NCBI GenBank assembly: GCA_023426145.1
Contig: JAFABG010000010.1
Coordinates: forward strand, 1-27,694
Length of the DNA: 27,694 nucleotides
Reading direction: 5' to 3'
Source of the DNA: Bacteroidota bacterium
GTDB taxonomy: Bacteria > Bacteroidota > Bacteroidia > Bacteroidales > Bacteroidaceae
The notes under the pieces were generated by a model. That model worked only from the letters and a program-made list of their open reading frames with translations. It did not search any database and had not been told where the DNA came from. Within the stretch, counting starts at the first letter, position 1. Each line of letters opens with the position of its first letter. The position numbers and the translations under genes are program-made. Shown piece by piece: positions 17,401 to 24,847 of the stretch.

Positions 17401-18345
17401 TCCAGTCTGCGACCAATTGCCTAACTCTTTGCGAGCATCATATTCTTCGCCGTCATATTCATTATTACTGCGGATTGGTCCCTCCGTAGTCAGTTTCCAC
17501 GATGTATTCGAAACAATAGTCTCTTTACTTCCGTCGGCGTATTCAATAATTAAATTCAGGCGAAGTTTCGGATAGCCAAATGTGGTAATCTTGTAAGGCT
17601 TATAGTTCTGGCGCATAGTGTAAAAACGGCCGTTGCCTAAAGTCACTCCGATTGCATTCTCTTTGTTGAGCTGTGAGGTAACATCATAAGTGTTATATAG
17701 CACTGTCTTCCGATAATCGGTTGGTGATGGTGCTAAAACCTGATCTCCAATTCGCTTTCCGTTGATGAACAGTTCGTAAAGACCCATTCCGGCAATGTGT
17801 ATAGTAGCCCGCTTAATCTCTTTTTTGCAAGAGAATTCTTTGCGAAGATATCTTGCAGCTAAGCGGCTCCATTGTGTTTCACTGTCACCGGGAGCAGCAC
17901 GATCTAGACCAATCCATTGACCTTGCCAATCAGCTTCATTGAACAAGCCCATACTCCAAGAAGCCGGACTACTCCAATTCGCTTCACCCTTGTTAGAATA
18001 CACTTTCACTTTCCAGTAATAGTGAGCATTACTTTTTAGTGTTTTTCCCTGATAGGAAACCCATTGTGAAGCATCTGTTTCAATCTTACCAGAGTCCCAC
18101 ATATCACCTTTTCCTTGTTCTAAAAGCTCAGGGGTAGATGCAACAAGAATGTGATACGCTGTTTGTATCACATTCTGTTCGTTCGATTCGATACGCCAAC
18201 CTAGATGAGGTTGGTGCGTATCGATTCCTAGTGGATTCTTTAGCTGTTCGGTTCGCAAATGAGTCACATTTACATTTGCATGAACCATTCCCGTCAAGGG
18301 TAGTAGCACAGTAAAGAATAATAATATCAGTATTTTTTTATTCAT
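14476..18345 (-). CDS. GH78 alpha-L-rhamnosidase fused to a BNR/Asp-box propeller
   Basis: This 1289-residue exported enzyme has a signal peptide cleaved near VHA (residue 23). The order fits GH78: an N-terminal Ig-like domain (about 25-125), rhamnosidase beta domains (about 140-450), an (alpha/alpha)6 barrel (about 455-815), and a C-terminal beta-sandwich to about 900. Acidic residues match the family: D492, E498 and D505 in the DCPQRNER...D motif, and E789 in TTIWELW. It should remove terminal alpha-L-rhamnose. Residues about 910-1289 form a second unit resembling BNR sialidase-like propellers, with four Asp-box motifs (SKDGGKTW, SDDKGKNW, SNDNGDSW, SEDGIHW). I see no sialidase FRIP motif, so true sialidase activity is doubtful; it may be another hydrolase, a lyase or a binding module. 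It is last in a four-gene operon, 57 bases after the GH140-like gene. Confidence 0.88.
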   Translation of the reverse strand: MNKKILILLFFTVLLPLTGMVHANVNVTHLRTEQLKNPLGIDTHQPHLGWRIESNEQNVIQTAYHILVASTPELLEQGKGDMWDSGKIETDASQWVSYQGKTLKSNAHYYWKVKVYSNKGEANWSSPASWSMGLFNEADWQGQWIGLDRAAPGDSETQWSRLAARYLRKEFSCKKEIKRATIHIAGMGLYELFINGKRIGDQVLAPSPTDYRKTVLYNTYDVTSQLNKENAIGVTLGNGRFYTMRQNYKPYKITTFGYPKLRLNLIIEYADGSKETIVSNTSWKLTTEGPIRSNNEYDGEEYDARKELGNWSQTGYNDQNWMAAQRVSIPSGTLRAQMMPGMKVTQTLKPIAITKLKGKYILDIGQNMAGWVRFRIKGQAGDSIKLHFAERLESNGEIFTKNLRDARCTDVYIVNGHEPKEATWAPRFVYHGFRYVEITGYKEPKIEDFVAEVVEDEMDHTGSFNCSDETLNQIVRNAFWGIKSNYKGMPVDCPQRNERQPWLADHAMGSWGESLLFDNYAMYNKWTRDIREAQREDGCIPDVAPAYWNYYSDNVTWPSTLPLICDMLFTNFGDKRPIEDNYQAIKKWLSHIREYYMTKDYIVTKDKYGDWCVPPEALEMIHSQDPARNTDGALISTAYYLKVLQLMHRFATIQGLTAEAQEWGDLEHKMKDAFNEHFLHVKEGTSLVPGHTLYPDSIYYGNNTVTANILPLAFGLVPKAYIKEVAKNAVTTIITTNKGHISTGVIGTQWLMRELTRRGHADVAYLLATNKTYPSWGYMTTQGATTIWELWNGDTANPGMNSGNHVMLLGDLLPWCFNNLAGIRSDRWKSGYKHIVFQPAFDIQDLSNVDASYTSIYGPITSKWTKTPMHLEWDIELPANTTGEVYLPDGRKELIGSGKYHFSVDIPTKNKAIVSDEFLYEKSSFPECHGATIVELKNGDLVASFFGGTKERNPDCCIWVCRKPKGAKEWTAPKLAADGVFSLKDSQALLAGIDSTTTPVKDEKGKLVARRKACWNPVLFQIPGGDLVLFYKIGLKVSDWTGWLVRSKDGGKTWSKREPLPKGFLGPIKNKPEFINGRIICPSSTEGNEGWRIHFEISDDKGKNWKMVGPLDAELSIPTQNRLKGGKIVDDQEAGEAIKGEGAKPIYAIQPSILKHKNGKLQVLCRTRNGQIATAWSNDNGDSWSKVTLLDVPNNNSGTDAVTMSDGRHALIYNNFATLPGTPKGPRTPLCVAISEDGIHWKTVLTLEDSPISQYSYPSIIQGKDGILHAIYTWRRQRIKYAKIDPKQF

Positions 18346-18402
18346 GAATTTAAATTAGATAATTAAATAAAGCGATTACTGACTTTATATAAAAAATCAG
18401 GA

Positions 18403-19866
18403 TTACTTTTCAGCGCCTTGACGATCCGGAAGAGAGGTCCAATCTTTGCTTACATAGTTTTTGCTGCTGTCCACAACGATAAGAACCTGGTCGTTTCCGC
18501 TGCAATAGCCACTATCATGTTGGAACTTGTGTGTACCATTGTCAAATTCACCAATATATTCCAGCTTACCATCTTTTGCAGCATACCACCATGCATTCTT
18601 TTTAGCACCGCTAATTTTGCTAAAGTCAATTTCCATTGGGCGACCAGTATAGTTATATACCAACAGATAATCTTTACCGCGAGTAGCAATAGCTCTGTCG
18701 TAACGCTCACCGTTTTTACCAGCAATAATAGATTGATCAGGTACGCGTTCAAAGAATGGGAATGCCAGCATCAGATTTTTCAAATACTTCATTTGGTTAT
18801 AACCAGGATCATTCAAAGCATCATACCAAGGCTTTTTAGCGCCATAAGCACCACCAACACCCGGTTTAATGAATTGCATAATAGAATTGTGTCCGTATGT
18901 ATGTCCAAAGGCACCAGCAAAAACTGACCAGTAAGCATATCTACGTACATCGTAATCTTTCCATTTTAGTTCATTCTCATCGTGCAAACCTTGAGGTATT
19001 TCCTCGTAAATAGGTTCTCCGTCGATAACCGGTTTCATAGGATTCATAGCCATGCTACGTTCAACAAAACGCCAGTTATCTTCTTCAGTATTCTCCTCAA
19101 TAGGATAATCTCCATCCCCATTACGTTGACCATAGCGACGGTGTCCACTTTGGAACATATTAAAATCTAACCATGAAGCATTGTTAAACCATGTTGCAGA
19201 CGTTGTTCTTCCACGTGGATGGAATGTCATTAGATGATTCTTATCAATCGCTTTGATAGAAGTAGCTAAAGCCTCCCATACATCAGTTTTAACATCCCCA
19301 CGAATATCACCTCCGATAAACCAAATGATATTAGGCTCATTCTTGTAGCGCTCAGCCAAAAACTTACCATAAGCTTTAGCTTGTTCTACCGTCATTTCGC
19401 CACGATTAACAGGGCTTCCCCAGATACAAACCATACCGATATACAACCCCTTTTTGGCAGCTGTACGTATGATGTAGTCCATGTGATCCCAGTAACCATA
19501 TACTCCCTTACGATCAATGTTTTTGAAATTATATCCATCGATCATAGAGTATTGTCCATAGAAATTCATAGATGGCACATTATTCAAAGTCTGCACTTGA
19601 ATCACATTATATCCACGGCGTTTACACTGTTCAAGATAATATTCAGCTTCATCTCTGTTTAAGCGTTCAGGTAGTAACCATCCTGTTTCACCTAACCAAA
19701 AGAAAGGAGCTCCATTCTCATGTTTCAAATATCGTCCTTCATCAGAAACAACCAATTTCCCGTTATCCCAAGGAATATACGTTTTTTGCGATGTCTTCTG
19801 AGCTACGGCAGAACTTGCCAATGTTAACAGTAGCAATAGGAGAGGATAAATCTTGTTTTTTTTCAT
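18403..19866 (-). CDS. GH140-like apiosidase (DUF4038 family)
   Basis: This 487-residue exported protein has a signal peptide cleaved near AVAQ (about residue 22). A TIM-barrel follows with FFWLGETGWLLPERL near the start of the domain, GYNVIQVQTL, and IIWFIGGDIRGD; a small C-terminal beta domain lies about 395-475. Candidate catalytic residues are D187 (GGD) and E284 (VIDGEP). As I recall, the B. thetaiotaomicron endo-apiosidase BT1012 of GH140 uses Asp and Glu at the same numbers, which supports the subfamily. GH140 cuts beta-D-apiose linkages between rhamnogalacturonan II side chains and the backbone. The gene lies between GH105 and GH78 genes of the same operon with gaps of 67 and 57 bases. 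Related DUF4038 enzymes act on other sugars, so the exact substrate needs testing. Confidence 0.82.
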   Translation of the reverse strand: MKKNKIYPLLLLLLTLASSAVAQKTSQKTYIPWDNGKLVVSDEGRYLKHENGAPFFWLGETGWLLPERLNRDEAEYYLEQCKRRGYNVIQVQTLNNVPSMNFYGQYSMIDGYNFKNIDRKGVYGYWDHMDYIIRTAAKKGLYIGMVCIWGSPVNRGEMTVEQAKAYGKFLAERYKNEPNIIWFIGGDIRGDVKTDVWEALATSIKAIDKNHLMTFHPRGRTTSATWFNNASWLDFNMFQSGHRRYGQRNGDGDYPIEENTEEDNWRFVERSMAMNPMKPVIDGEPIYEEIPQGLHDENELKWKDYDVRRYAYWSVFAGAFGHTYGHNSIMQFIKPGVGGAYGAKKPWYDALNDPGYNQMKYLKNLMLAFPFFERVPDQSIIAGKNGERYDRAIATRGKDYLLVYNYTGRPMEIDFSKISGAKKNAWWYAAKDGKLEYIGEFDNGTHKFQHDSGYCSGNDQVLIVVDSSKNYVSKDWTSLPDRQGAEK

Positions 19867-19933
19867 TGCTTTTTTGTTTTCTTAGTTTTCTATTTATTAT
19901 AGTTTTATTGTTTTATTACTCGTTGATTAGTGC

Positions 19934-21139
19934 TTATTCTTTAGCTGTCATCTTTTCAAATTCAATAGACGCTAAGATAAATGGGCCAACCGATTTCGGA
20001 TCATTTTCAATCACAGGCTCGCTGATATAATACTCAAACGATCCGTCGCGATATTTTTTAGAATCGCCGCCTAGTCCGGCAACTGCACAGCAATTGGTGA
20101 TTGTATAGCTGTTGTCATCTTCACGGCGAATAAAAGTATCAATCATTCCCTTAAACGCTTTGCGAGTGGGTTCAATATACTCTTTACCAATATAACCCTT
20201 ATTGATAGCTTTAGCTAGTGTATATATAAACAGTGCAGTTGCAGATGATTCCAGATAATTACCTTGACGATCCCCTTGGTCAGTAACTTGGTACCATGTT
20301 CCCGATTTAGGATCTTGATATTTCACCAAAGCCTTAGCAATGCCTTGCAACACCTGTATCACACTGTCGCGCTTAGCCGTTTCTTTAGGAAGATAATCTA
20401 GCACATCCACGATTGCTGCGCCATACCATCCGATACTTCTGCTCCAGAAGTTCGGCGAACAACCCGTGCTAGGATTTGCCCATTTTTGCTCACGACTCTC
20501 ATCCCAACCATGATAATAAAGCCCTGTGGTAGGATCATAGGTTTTGCTAGCGATAAGCAGAATCTGTTTCACTGCTTCATCATACAAAGCTGGTTCCTGA
20601 AAAGTAGCACCATATTGAGCTAAATAAGGAGAAGCCATGTAGATACCATCCAACCACATTTGGTGAGTATATTTTAGCTTATGCCAAAAACCTCCCTCTT
20701 TTGTACGAGGTTGTTCAGCCATTTGCTTACGTAAAGTATCCATCGCTATTTTATAGCGTTTATCTCCAGTTTTCTCATAGAAATCAAAGAGAATCTTACC
20801 CCCATTTACGTTGTCGATGTTAAACGATAGATATTTCATCGTTTTGATGTGCCCTTCAGTATCAATTAAGCTGTCCGCATAAATCTTGGCATACTCATAA
20901 TAAGCAGTATCTCCGGTATGCTTCCATTCTTCCAGCATAGATTTTACCACAAGTCCGTGAGTATATCCCCAACGCGGTTTTTTAGCTTTTTCGATCATCC
21001 ATGGCTCTGGAAAACGTTTCATCTCAGAACGAGCCATTCGTACACTCCATTTTTCAGTTTCAGCTTTTTTAGGCGTTGTACATGCAATAAAACAAGCCAC
21101 TCCGCAGGCTGCGGTTAATCTTAATAAATATTTGTTCAT
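19934..21139 (-). CDS. GH105 unsaturated rhamnogalacturonyl hydrolase-like lipoprotein
   Basis: GH105 enzymes remove the 4,5-unsaturated uronic acid left by pectin lyases from the non-reducing end of oligosaccharides. The (alpha/alpha)6 barrel shows RWGYTHGLVVKSMLEEW, TKEGGFWHKLKYTHQMWLDG with candidate catalytic Asp164, FWSRSIGWYGAAIVDVL, and SSATALFIYTLAKAINKGYI, all typical. The N-terminus has a lipoprotein signal with CFIAC (cysteine about residue 20 of this start), so it is probably membrane anchored. I chose the ATG at 21139 because it begins a normal signal peptide (MNKYLLRL) and leaves a 13-base gap after the GH95 gene. The upstream ATG at 21163 would overlap GH95 by 11 bases and add a polar ENNNSTN stretch. 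It is the second gene of the hydrolase operon. Confidence 0.9.
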   Translation of the reverse strand: MNKYLLRLTAACGVACFIACTTPKKAETEKWSVRMARSEMKRFPEPWMIEKAKKPRWGYTHGLVVKSMLEEWKHTGDTAYYEYAKIYADSLIDTEGHIKTMKYLSFNIDNVNGGKILFDFYEKTGDKRYKIAMDTLRKQMAEQPRTKEGGFWHKLKYTHQMWLDGIYMASPYLAQYGATFQEPALYDEAVKQILLIASKTYDPTTGLYYHGWDESREQKWANPSTGCSPNFWSRSIGWYGAAIVDVLDYLPKETAKRDSVIQVLQGIAKALVKYQDPKSGTWYQVTDQGDRQGNYLESSATALFIYTLAKAINKGYIGKEYIEPTRKAFKGMIDTFIRREDDNSYTITNCCAVAGLGGDSKKYRDGSFEYYISEPVIENDPKSVGPFILASIEFEKMTAKE

Positions 21140-21152
21140 ATTGGTCGAATTA

Positions 21153-23627
21153 TTATTTTCCAATCAAGACATATTCTTGTCCTGCTTTAGTCGATAAATC
21201 GTATAGATAAGTTTTTGCAATTTCCACTTTATTGAGCTGAGCCTTTTCATTAATTAATGGCTTTGCAATGTTGGGAACAGCATACAGAGGATTAGAATTT
21301 TCACCCTTTGCCGCTTTCAATCCCTTTCCAGTAAGAGGGTTTAGAGAACGTAAGCGACAGTTCCCACCAATATGCGATTTGACTACCAACCGTTCTACTT
21401 TTCCCTCTTTCCAAGTTAAATCAAGCTCAAAACCTCCTCGAGCAATAATCCCTTTCACAGAACCACTTTTCCAAATAGAAGGAAGGGCAGGGAGTAAGTA
21501 GATAAAGCCATCATAACTCTGCATCAACATTTCTGCAATTCCTGCCGCACAGCCAAAGTTCCCATCTATCTGAAAGGGTGGATGCGCATCGAACAAGTTA
21601 GGGTACGTACCCCCTTTTTTCTTTTCGTTGCGTACCAATGTCAGCTGGTCAGTGATCAATTTGTATGCATGGTCACCATCGAGAAGGCGTGCCCATAAAC
21701 AAACTTTCCATCCCATGCTCCAACCTGTAGAAGGATCACCACGGTGGATCAATGAAGTGCGAGCAGCGTCAAAAAGCTGAGGAGTTCTGTAAGGTGAAAT
21801 CTGGTTACTTGGGAATAGTCCATACAAGTGAGAAACATGTCGGTGGATATCCTTCGGATCATCCCAGTCGTACATCCATTCTTGCAATTGTCCCCAATGA
21901 CCAACCTGCATAGGAGCCATTTCTGTGAGACGTTGCTTTAAGTGATCAGCAAAGTCCTTATCCGTATCTAAAATCTTAGAAGCAGAAATAATGGCTGTCC
22001 AAAGGTCAAAAATTAATTGATTATCCATGGTGCAACCTGCTGCCGTTGTAGCTTCCCCATTGCTTCCCGAATGAACATTTTCCGGTGAGTTACTAGGGCA
22101 AACAACTAGCCAATTATGAACAGGCTCCTTTACCATAATCTCATCAAAGAATAGTCCGGATTCCTTTAAAATAGGGTAGATTGAACGTAGAAACTCAACG
22201 TCCCCTGTGTACAAGTAGCGCTCCCAAAGGTGGCGACAAAGCCACGCACCTCCACTAGGCCACATACCCGAAGGAGCTTTATCTAATGCACCGGTGATGC
22301 GCCAGATATCAGTGTTATGATGCAACACCCATCCGTCGGCTCCATACATGATTTTAGCCGTTTGCTTCCCCGTTTCGCTCACCTCTTTGATCAGCTTGAA
22401 CAGAGGCTCATTCAGTTCGCTTAGGTTAGTCACTTCTGAAGGCCAGTAATTCATTTCCAGATTGATGTTACACGTATATTTGCTATCCCATGAAGGAAAG
22501 AGCTTATCATTCCATATACCTTGCAGATTTGCCGGTTGTCCACCCGGTTGCGAAGAACAAATTAGCAGGTAACGTCCGAACTGAAAATATGTAGCAACTA
22601 AATGTGCATCATTCGTTTTGCTGAAATTTTCAACTCGTTTGTCTGTAGTTACGTTCTTATATTGGTCTTCTCCTAAATCCAGAGTCACTCTATTCATATA
22701 TTTACGATAGAAGTCAACATGATTTTTCTCCGCTAAAGCAAAAGAATGAGAGATAGCTTTTGATAAGTAGTTTTTTGAGCGTTCAACCTCGTTGCCGGTA
22801 ATATCGTGATAGTTATTGAAGTTTGTAGCAATAGAAACATATATAATAGCCTCGTTAGCTCCTTCAACAGAGAGCACACCATCCGCACAAGTCATTTTTC
22901 CACCTTGATTACGGGCAGTCATTCTACCTTGAAATTGAACCTTACCTTTCAGCCCCTCATGCCAAGAAGATACACCAGACAGAGTGACACAATTTCCATC
23001 CTCAGAGTCGATCATCACATCTTGATGAGGAGACGTCAGTTGTGCATTGAAAGAAATCTTTCCGGGCTGACTTGCTGTCAGTCTCACCATCACAACTTGA
23101 TCAGTAAATGAAGTGATCGTTTCTCTTTGGTACTGAACTCCGTCCACCACATAACGCACAATAGTACGTGCTGAGTCCAAACTTAGCTCACGGTAATAAT
23201 TTGAATAACGGGTGTGTCCAGGGAAAGCAATACGAAGATCGCCAAAACTTTGATAAGGCATTCCTGAGTTAGTTTTAGCCATCACTTTCTCTGTCGCAAG
23301 AGTTTGAGCTTCGAGGTATTTTCCGGCAAAAACAAGCTCACGCACCTTTGGGATATACTCCAAGGCATTTGGGTTCGCATTGTTGTTAGGACGTCCGGCC
23401 CAAATCGTTTCTTCATTAAGTTGAATTTGCTCAATCCCCGGTGTTCCATATACCATAGCTCCCAAGCGCCCATTCCCTAAAGGCAACGCTTCTGTCCATA
23501 CTTGTGCAGGACGGTCATACCATAGCTTATATTCTTGCGAAGATTCTTTATTCTCTTGCGCATGAATACACCCTACAGACATCATTACAAACAGATATCC
23601 GATTAATCTCTTTTTCGTTATTTCCAT
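21153..23627 (-). CDS. GH95 alpha-L-fucosidase or alpha-L-galactosidase
   Basis: This 824-residue exported enzyme has a signal peptide (cleavage near IHAQ, about residue 23). It has the GH95 N-terminal beta-domain starting KLWYDRPAQVWTEALPLGNGRLGAMVYG, and an (alpha/alpha)6 barrel with HHNTDIWR (H436, H437, N438, D440), CPSNSPENVHS (candidate acid E516) and QIDGNFG (D688). GH95 inverting enzymes use Glu as acid with an Asn-activated water. As I recall, the first His of HHNTD is kept in fucosidases and replaced by Thr in some alpha-L-galactosidases, which weakly favours fucosidase here. Downstream of IDGNFG the usual GGTAG reads GCAAG. It is the first gene of the four-gene hydrolase operon and is divergent from the nitroreductase gene. 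Confidence 0.9.
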   Translation of the reverse strand: MEITKKRLIGYLFVMMSVGCIHAQENKESSQEYKLWYDRPAQVWTEALPLGNGRLGAMVYGTPGIEQIQLNEETIWAGRPNNNANPNALEYIPKVRELVFAGKYLEAQTLATEKVMAKTNSGMPYQSFGDLRIAFPGHTRYSNYYRELSLDSARTIVRYVVDGVQYQRETITSFTDQVVMVRLTASQPGKISFNAQLTSPHQDVMIDSEDGNCVTLSGVSSWHEGLKGKVQFQGRMTARNQGGKMTCADGVLSVEGANEAIIYVSIATNFNNYHDITGNEVERSKNYLSKAISHSFALAEKNHVDFYRKYMNRVTLDLGEDQYKNVTTDKRVENFSKTNDAHLVATYFQFGRYLLICSSQPGGQPANLQGIWNDKLFPSWDSKYTCNINLEMNYWPSEVTNLSELNEPLFKLIKEVSETGKQTAKIMYGADGWVLHHNTDIWRITGALDKAPSGMWPSGGAWLCRHLWERYLYTGDVEFLRSIYPILKESGLFFDEIMVKEPVHNWLVVCPSNSPENVHSGSNGEATTAAGCTMDNQLIFDLWTAIISASKILDTDKDFADHLKQRLTEMAPMQVGHWGQLQEWMYDWDDPKDIHRHVSHLYGLFPSNQISPYRTPQLFDAARTSLIHRGDPSTGWSMGWKVCLWARLLDGDHAYKLITDQLTLVRNEKKKGGTYPNLFDAHPPFQIDGNFGCAAGIAEMLMQSYDGFIYLLPALPSIWKSGSVKGIIARGGFELDLTWKEGKVERLVVKSHIGGNCRLRSLNPLTGKGLKAAKGENSNPLYAVPNIAKPLINEKAQLNKVEIAKTYLYDLSTKAGQEYVLIGK

Positions 23628-23743
23628 CTAATAGCTTTTATATATTTATAAAAGGACGTTTGTGAGGCGTTTTTGTACCCATTTTGACTCCTATATGGGG
23701 TTGGGATAATTATATAAATTCTGCTAATGAGAAACACTCCTAA

Positions 23744-23774
23744 GTTGTAAATTCAAATATACTTTCTATATTTG
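23744..23774 (+). promoter_or_regulatory. Promoter of the nitroreductase gene
   Basis: GTTG (23744-23747) and TATATTTG (23767-23774) are 19 bases apart, a good Bacteroides-type promoter, 62 bases before the ATG at 23837. The same -7 element is followed by CAAATAT at 23782-23788, giving an inverted pair like that at the sensor kinase promoter. Confidence 0.6.
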
Positions 23775-23785
23775 TGCTTTGCAAA
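23754..23785 (-). promoter_or_regulatory. Likely promoter of the glycoside hydrolase operon
   Basis: On the minus strand TTTG (23785-23782) precedes TATATTTG (23761-23754) by 20 bases. The leader to the GH95 ATG at 23627 would be about 120 bases. The -7 element is only five bases from the opposing nitroreductase -7 element, so both polymerases would compete for the same DNA. Confidence 0.5.
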
Positions 23786-23836
23786 TATCGGGCAATAAAT
23801 AAGCCTGTAAATGAAAACGAATAAATCAAACCATAT

Positions 23837-24565
23837 ATGAATTTAGAAGAAGTTTTAAACTACCGTAGGTCTGTACGTTCCTACGCTAAAGATAAACAGT
23901 TAGATACAGATAAAGTAAAGCACTGTTTAGAACTAGCAACTTTGGCTCCCAATAGCTCTGATATGCAGTTGTGGGAGTTTTATCATATAACTCAACCGGA
24001 GTTGATGTCGAAGATTTCCAAAGCTTGTCTTGATCAGAAAGCGACAGCCACAGCCTCGCAAATTGTTGTATTTGTTACTCGTCGAGATTTATTTCGTGAA
24101 CGGGCGAAATTTGTTCTTAATTTTGAGAAAGGGAATATCGAGCGTAATAGTCCGAAAGACCGACAAGCAAAGCGAATCAAAGATAGAGAACTTTATTATG
24201 GAAAAGTGATGCCATTTCTATATGGCCGCTTCTTTGGACTCTTAGGTTTTTTCAGGTCTCTTCTATCTAATCTTATTTGCCTATTTCGTCCGATGATACT
24301 TGAGGTGTCCGAAGGGGATGTGCGTGTGGTTGTGCATAAATCTTGTGCATTGGCTGCGCAAACCTTTATGATTGCAATGGCAAACGAAGGATATGATACA
24401 TGTCCTCTAGAAGGTTTTGACAGCCGTCGTCTTAAACGAATACTGAATTTACCTTGTGGCGCTGAAATAAATATGGTTATTCCTTGCGGTGTCCGAGATG
24501 GTAATAAAGGTATATGGGGCGAGCGGTGTAGAGTTCCCTTTGAAGAAGTTTATCGTAGTCTCTAG
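23837..24565 (+). CDS. Nitroreductase-family flavoprotein
   Basis: This 242-residue protein begins with the nitroreductase signature MNLEEVLNYRRSVRSYA, where the RRSVR segment contacts the FMN phosphate. LATLAPNSSDMQLWEF (about 34-49) and the C-terminal CPLEGFD...INMVIPCG...GIWGERCRVPFEEV region (about 193-240) also fit. The family reduces nitro groups, quinones or other acceptors with NAD(P)H. An unusual hydrophobic and basic insertion lies about residues 118-152 (VMPFLYGRFFGLLGFFRSLL and following); it may bind membrane or form a lid and is not in typical NfsB-type enzymes. It is monocistronic, followed by a terminator 58 bases later. Its substrate is unknown. Confidence 0.87.
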   Translation: MNLEEVLNYRRSVRSYAKDKQLDTDKVKHCLELATLAPNSSDMQLWEFYHITQPELMSKISKACLDQKATATASQIVVFVTRRDLFRERAKFVLNFEKGNIERNSPKDRQAKRIKDRELYYGKVMPFLYGRFFGLLGFFRSLLSNLICLFRPMILEVSEGDVRVVVHKSCALAAQTFMIAMANEGYDTCPLEGFDSRRLKRILNLPCGAEINMVIPCGVRDGNKGIWGERCRVPFEEVYRSL

Positions 24566-24622
24566 GATTATTGGCTACTTCTGGAGGTTTAAACTAGTTA
24601 TTTTATATCGAAAAATAGGCTT

Positions 24623-24652
24623 GGGCGGATAGTGTTGCTATCTGCCCTTTTT
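24623..24652 (+). terminator. Terminator of the nitroreductase gene
   Basis: GGGCGGATAG (24623-24632) pairs with CTATCTGCCC (24638-24647), ten pairs with one G-U, with a five-base loop and then five T. It is a textbook intrinsic terminator. Confidence 0.88.
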
Positions 24653-24707
24653 AGTGTAACTATGCTTACCTTATAGTTACACTATACAAGTAGGATGGTG
24701 TAACTAT
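24653..24707. repeat. Three copies of GTGTAACTAT, two inverted
   Basis: AGTGTAACTAT (24653-24663) and ATAGTTACACT (24673-24683) form a perfect 11-base inverted repeat with a nine-base loop. GTGTAACTAT recurs at 24698-24707. They lie between the nitroreductase terminator and the end of the 31-residue protein gene. They could be an operator cluster, a mobile-element scar, or a terminator for the small gene on minus, although no T-run follows on that strand. Confidence 0.55.
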
Positions 24708-24726
24708 CATTAGTTATTTTTTTAAG

Positions 24727-24822
24727 TTATTTTCCACGACCGGAGAATAAATGATCGATGAAACGAACGATATAAACAATTGCAACTCCTGCAATAATTA
24801 ATACAACAATGCGACTTAACAT
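24727..24822 (-). CDS. 31-residue single-span membrane protein
   Basis: This short frame encodes MLSRIVVLIIAGVAIVYIVR followed by FIDHLFSGRGK. It has one hydrophobic span (residues about 4-20) and a charged, Gly/Arg/Lys-rich tail. It has an exact -7 element 26 bases upstream and an inverted-repeat cluster at its end. It is too short for ordinary gene finders. I do not know its function; small single-span proteins of this size often act as regulators or subunits of membrane complexes. The balance of a good hydrophobic span, a clean start and stop, and a promoter makes it likely real. Confidence 0.6.
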   Translation of the reverse strand: MLSRIVVLIIAGVAIVYIVRFIDHLFSGRGK

Positions 24823-24847
24823 AGGTCTTGATTTTGATTTAACGAAA

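Noticed and set aside
18418..20030. Plus-strand frames of 169 and 152 codons opposite the GH140 and GH105 genes
   Set aside because: They are shadows of well-supported enzymes on the minus strand and have no family resemblance or promoter.
21140..21163. Upstream ATG for the GH105 gene, overlapping GH95
   Set aside because: It adds a polar Asn-rich stretch before the signal peptide; the ATG at 21139 gives a normal lipoprotein signal.
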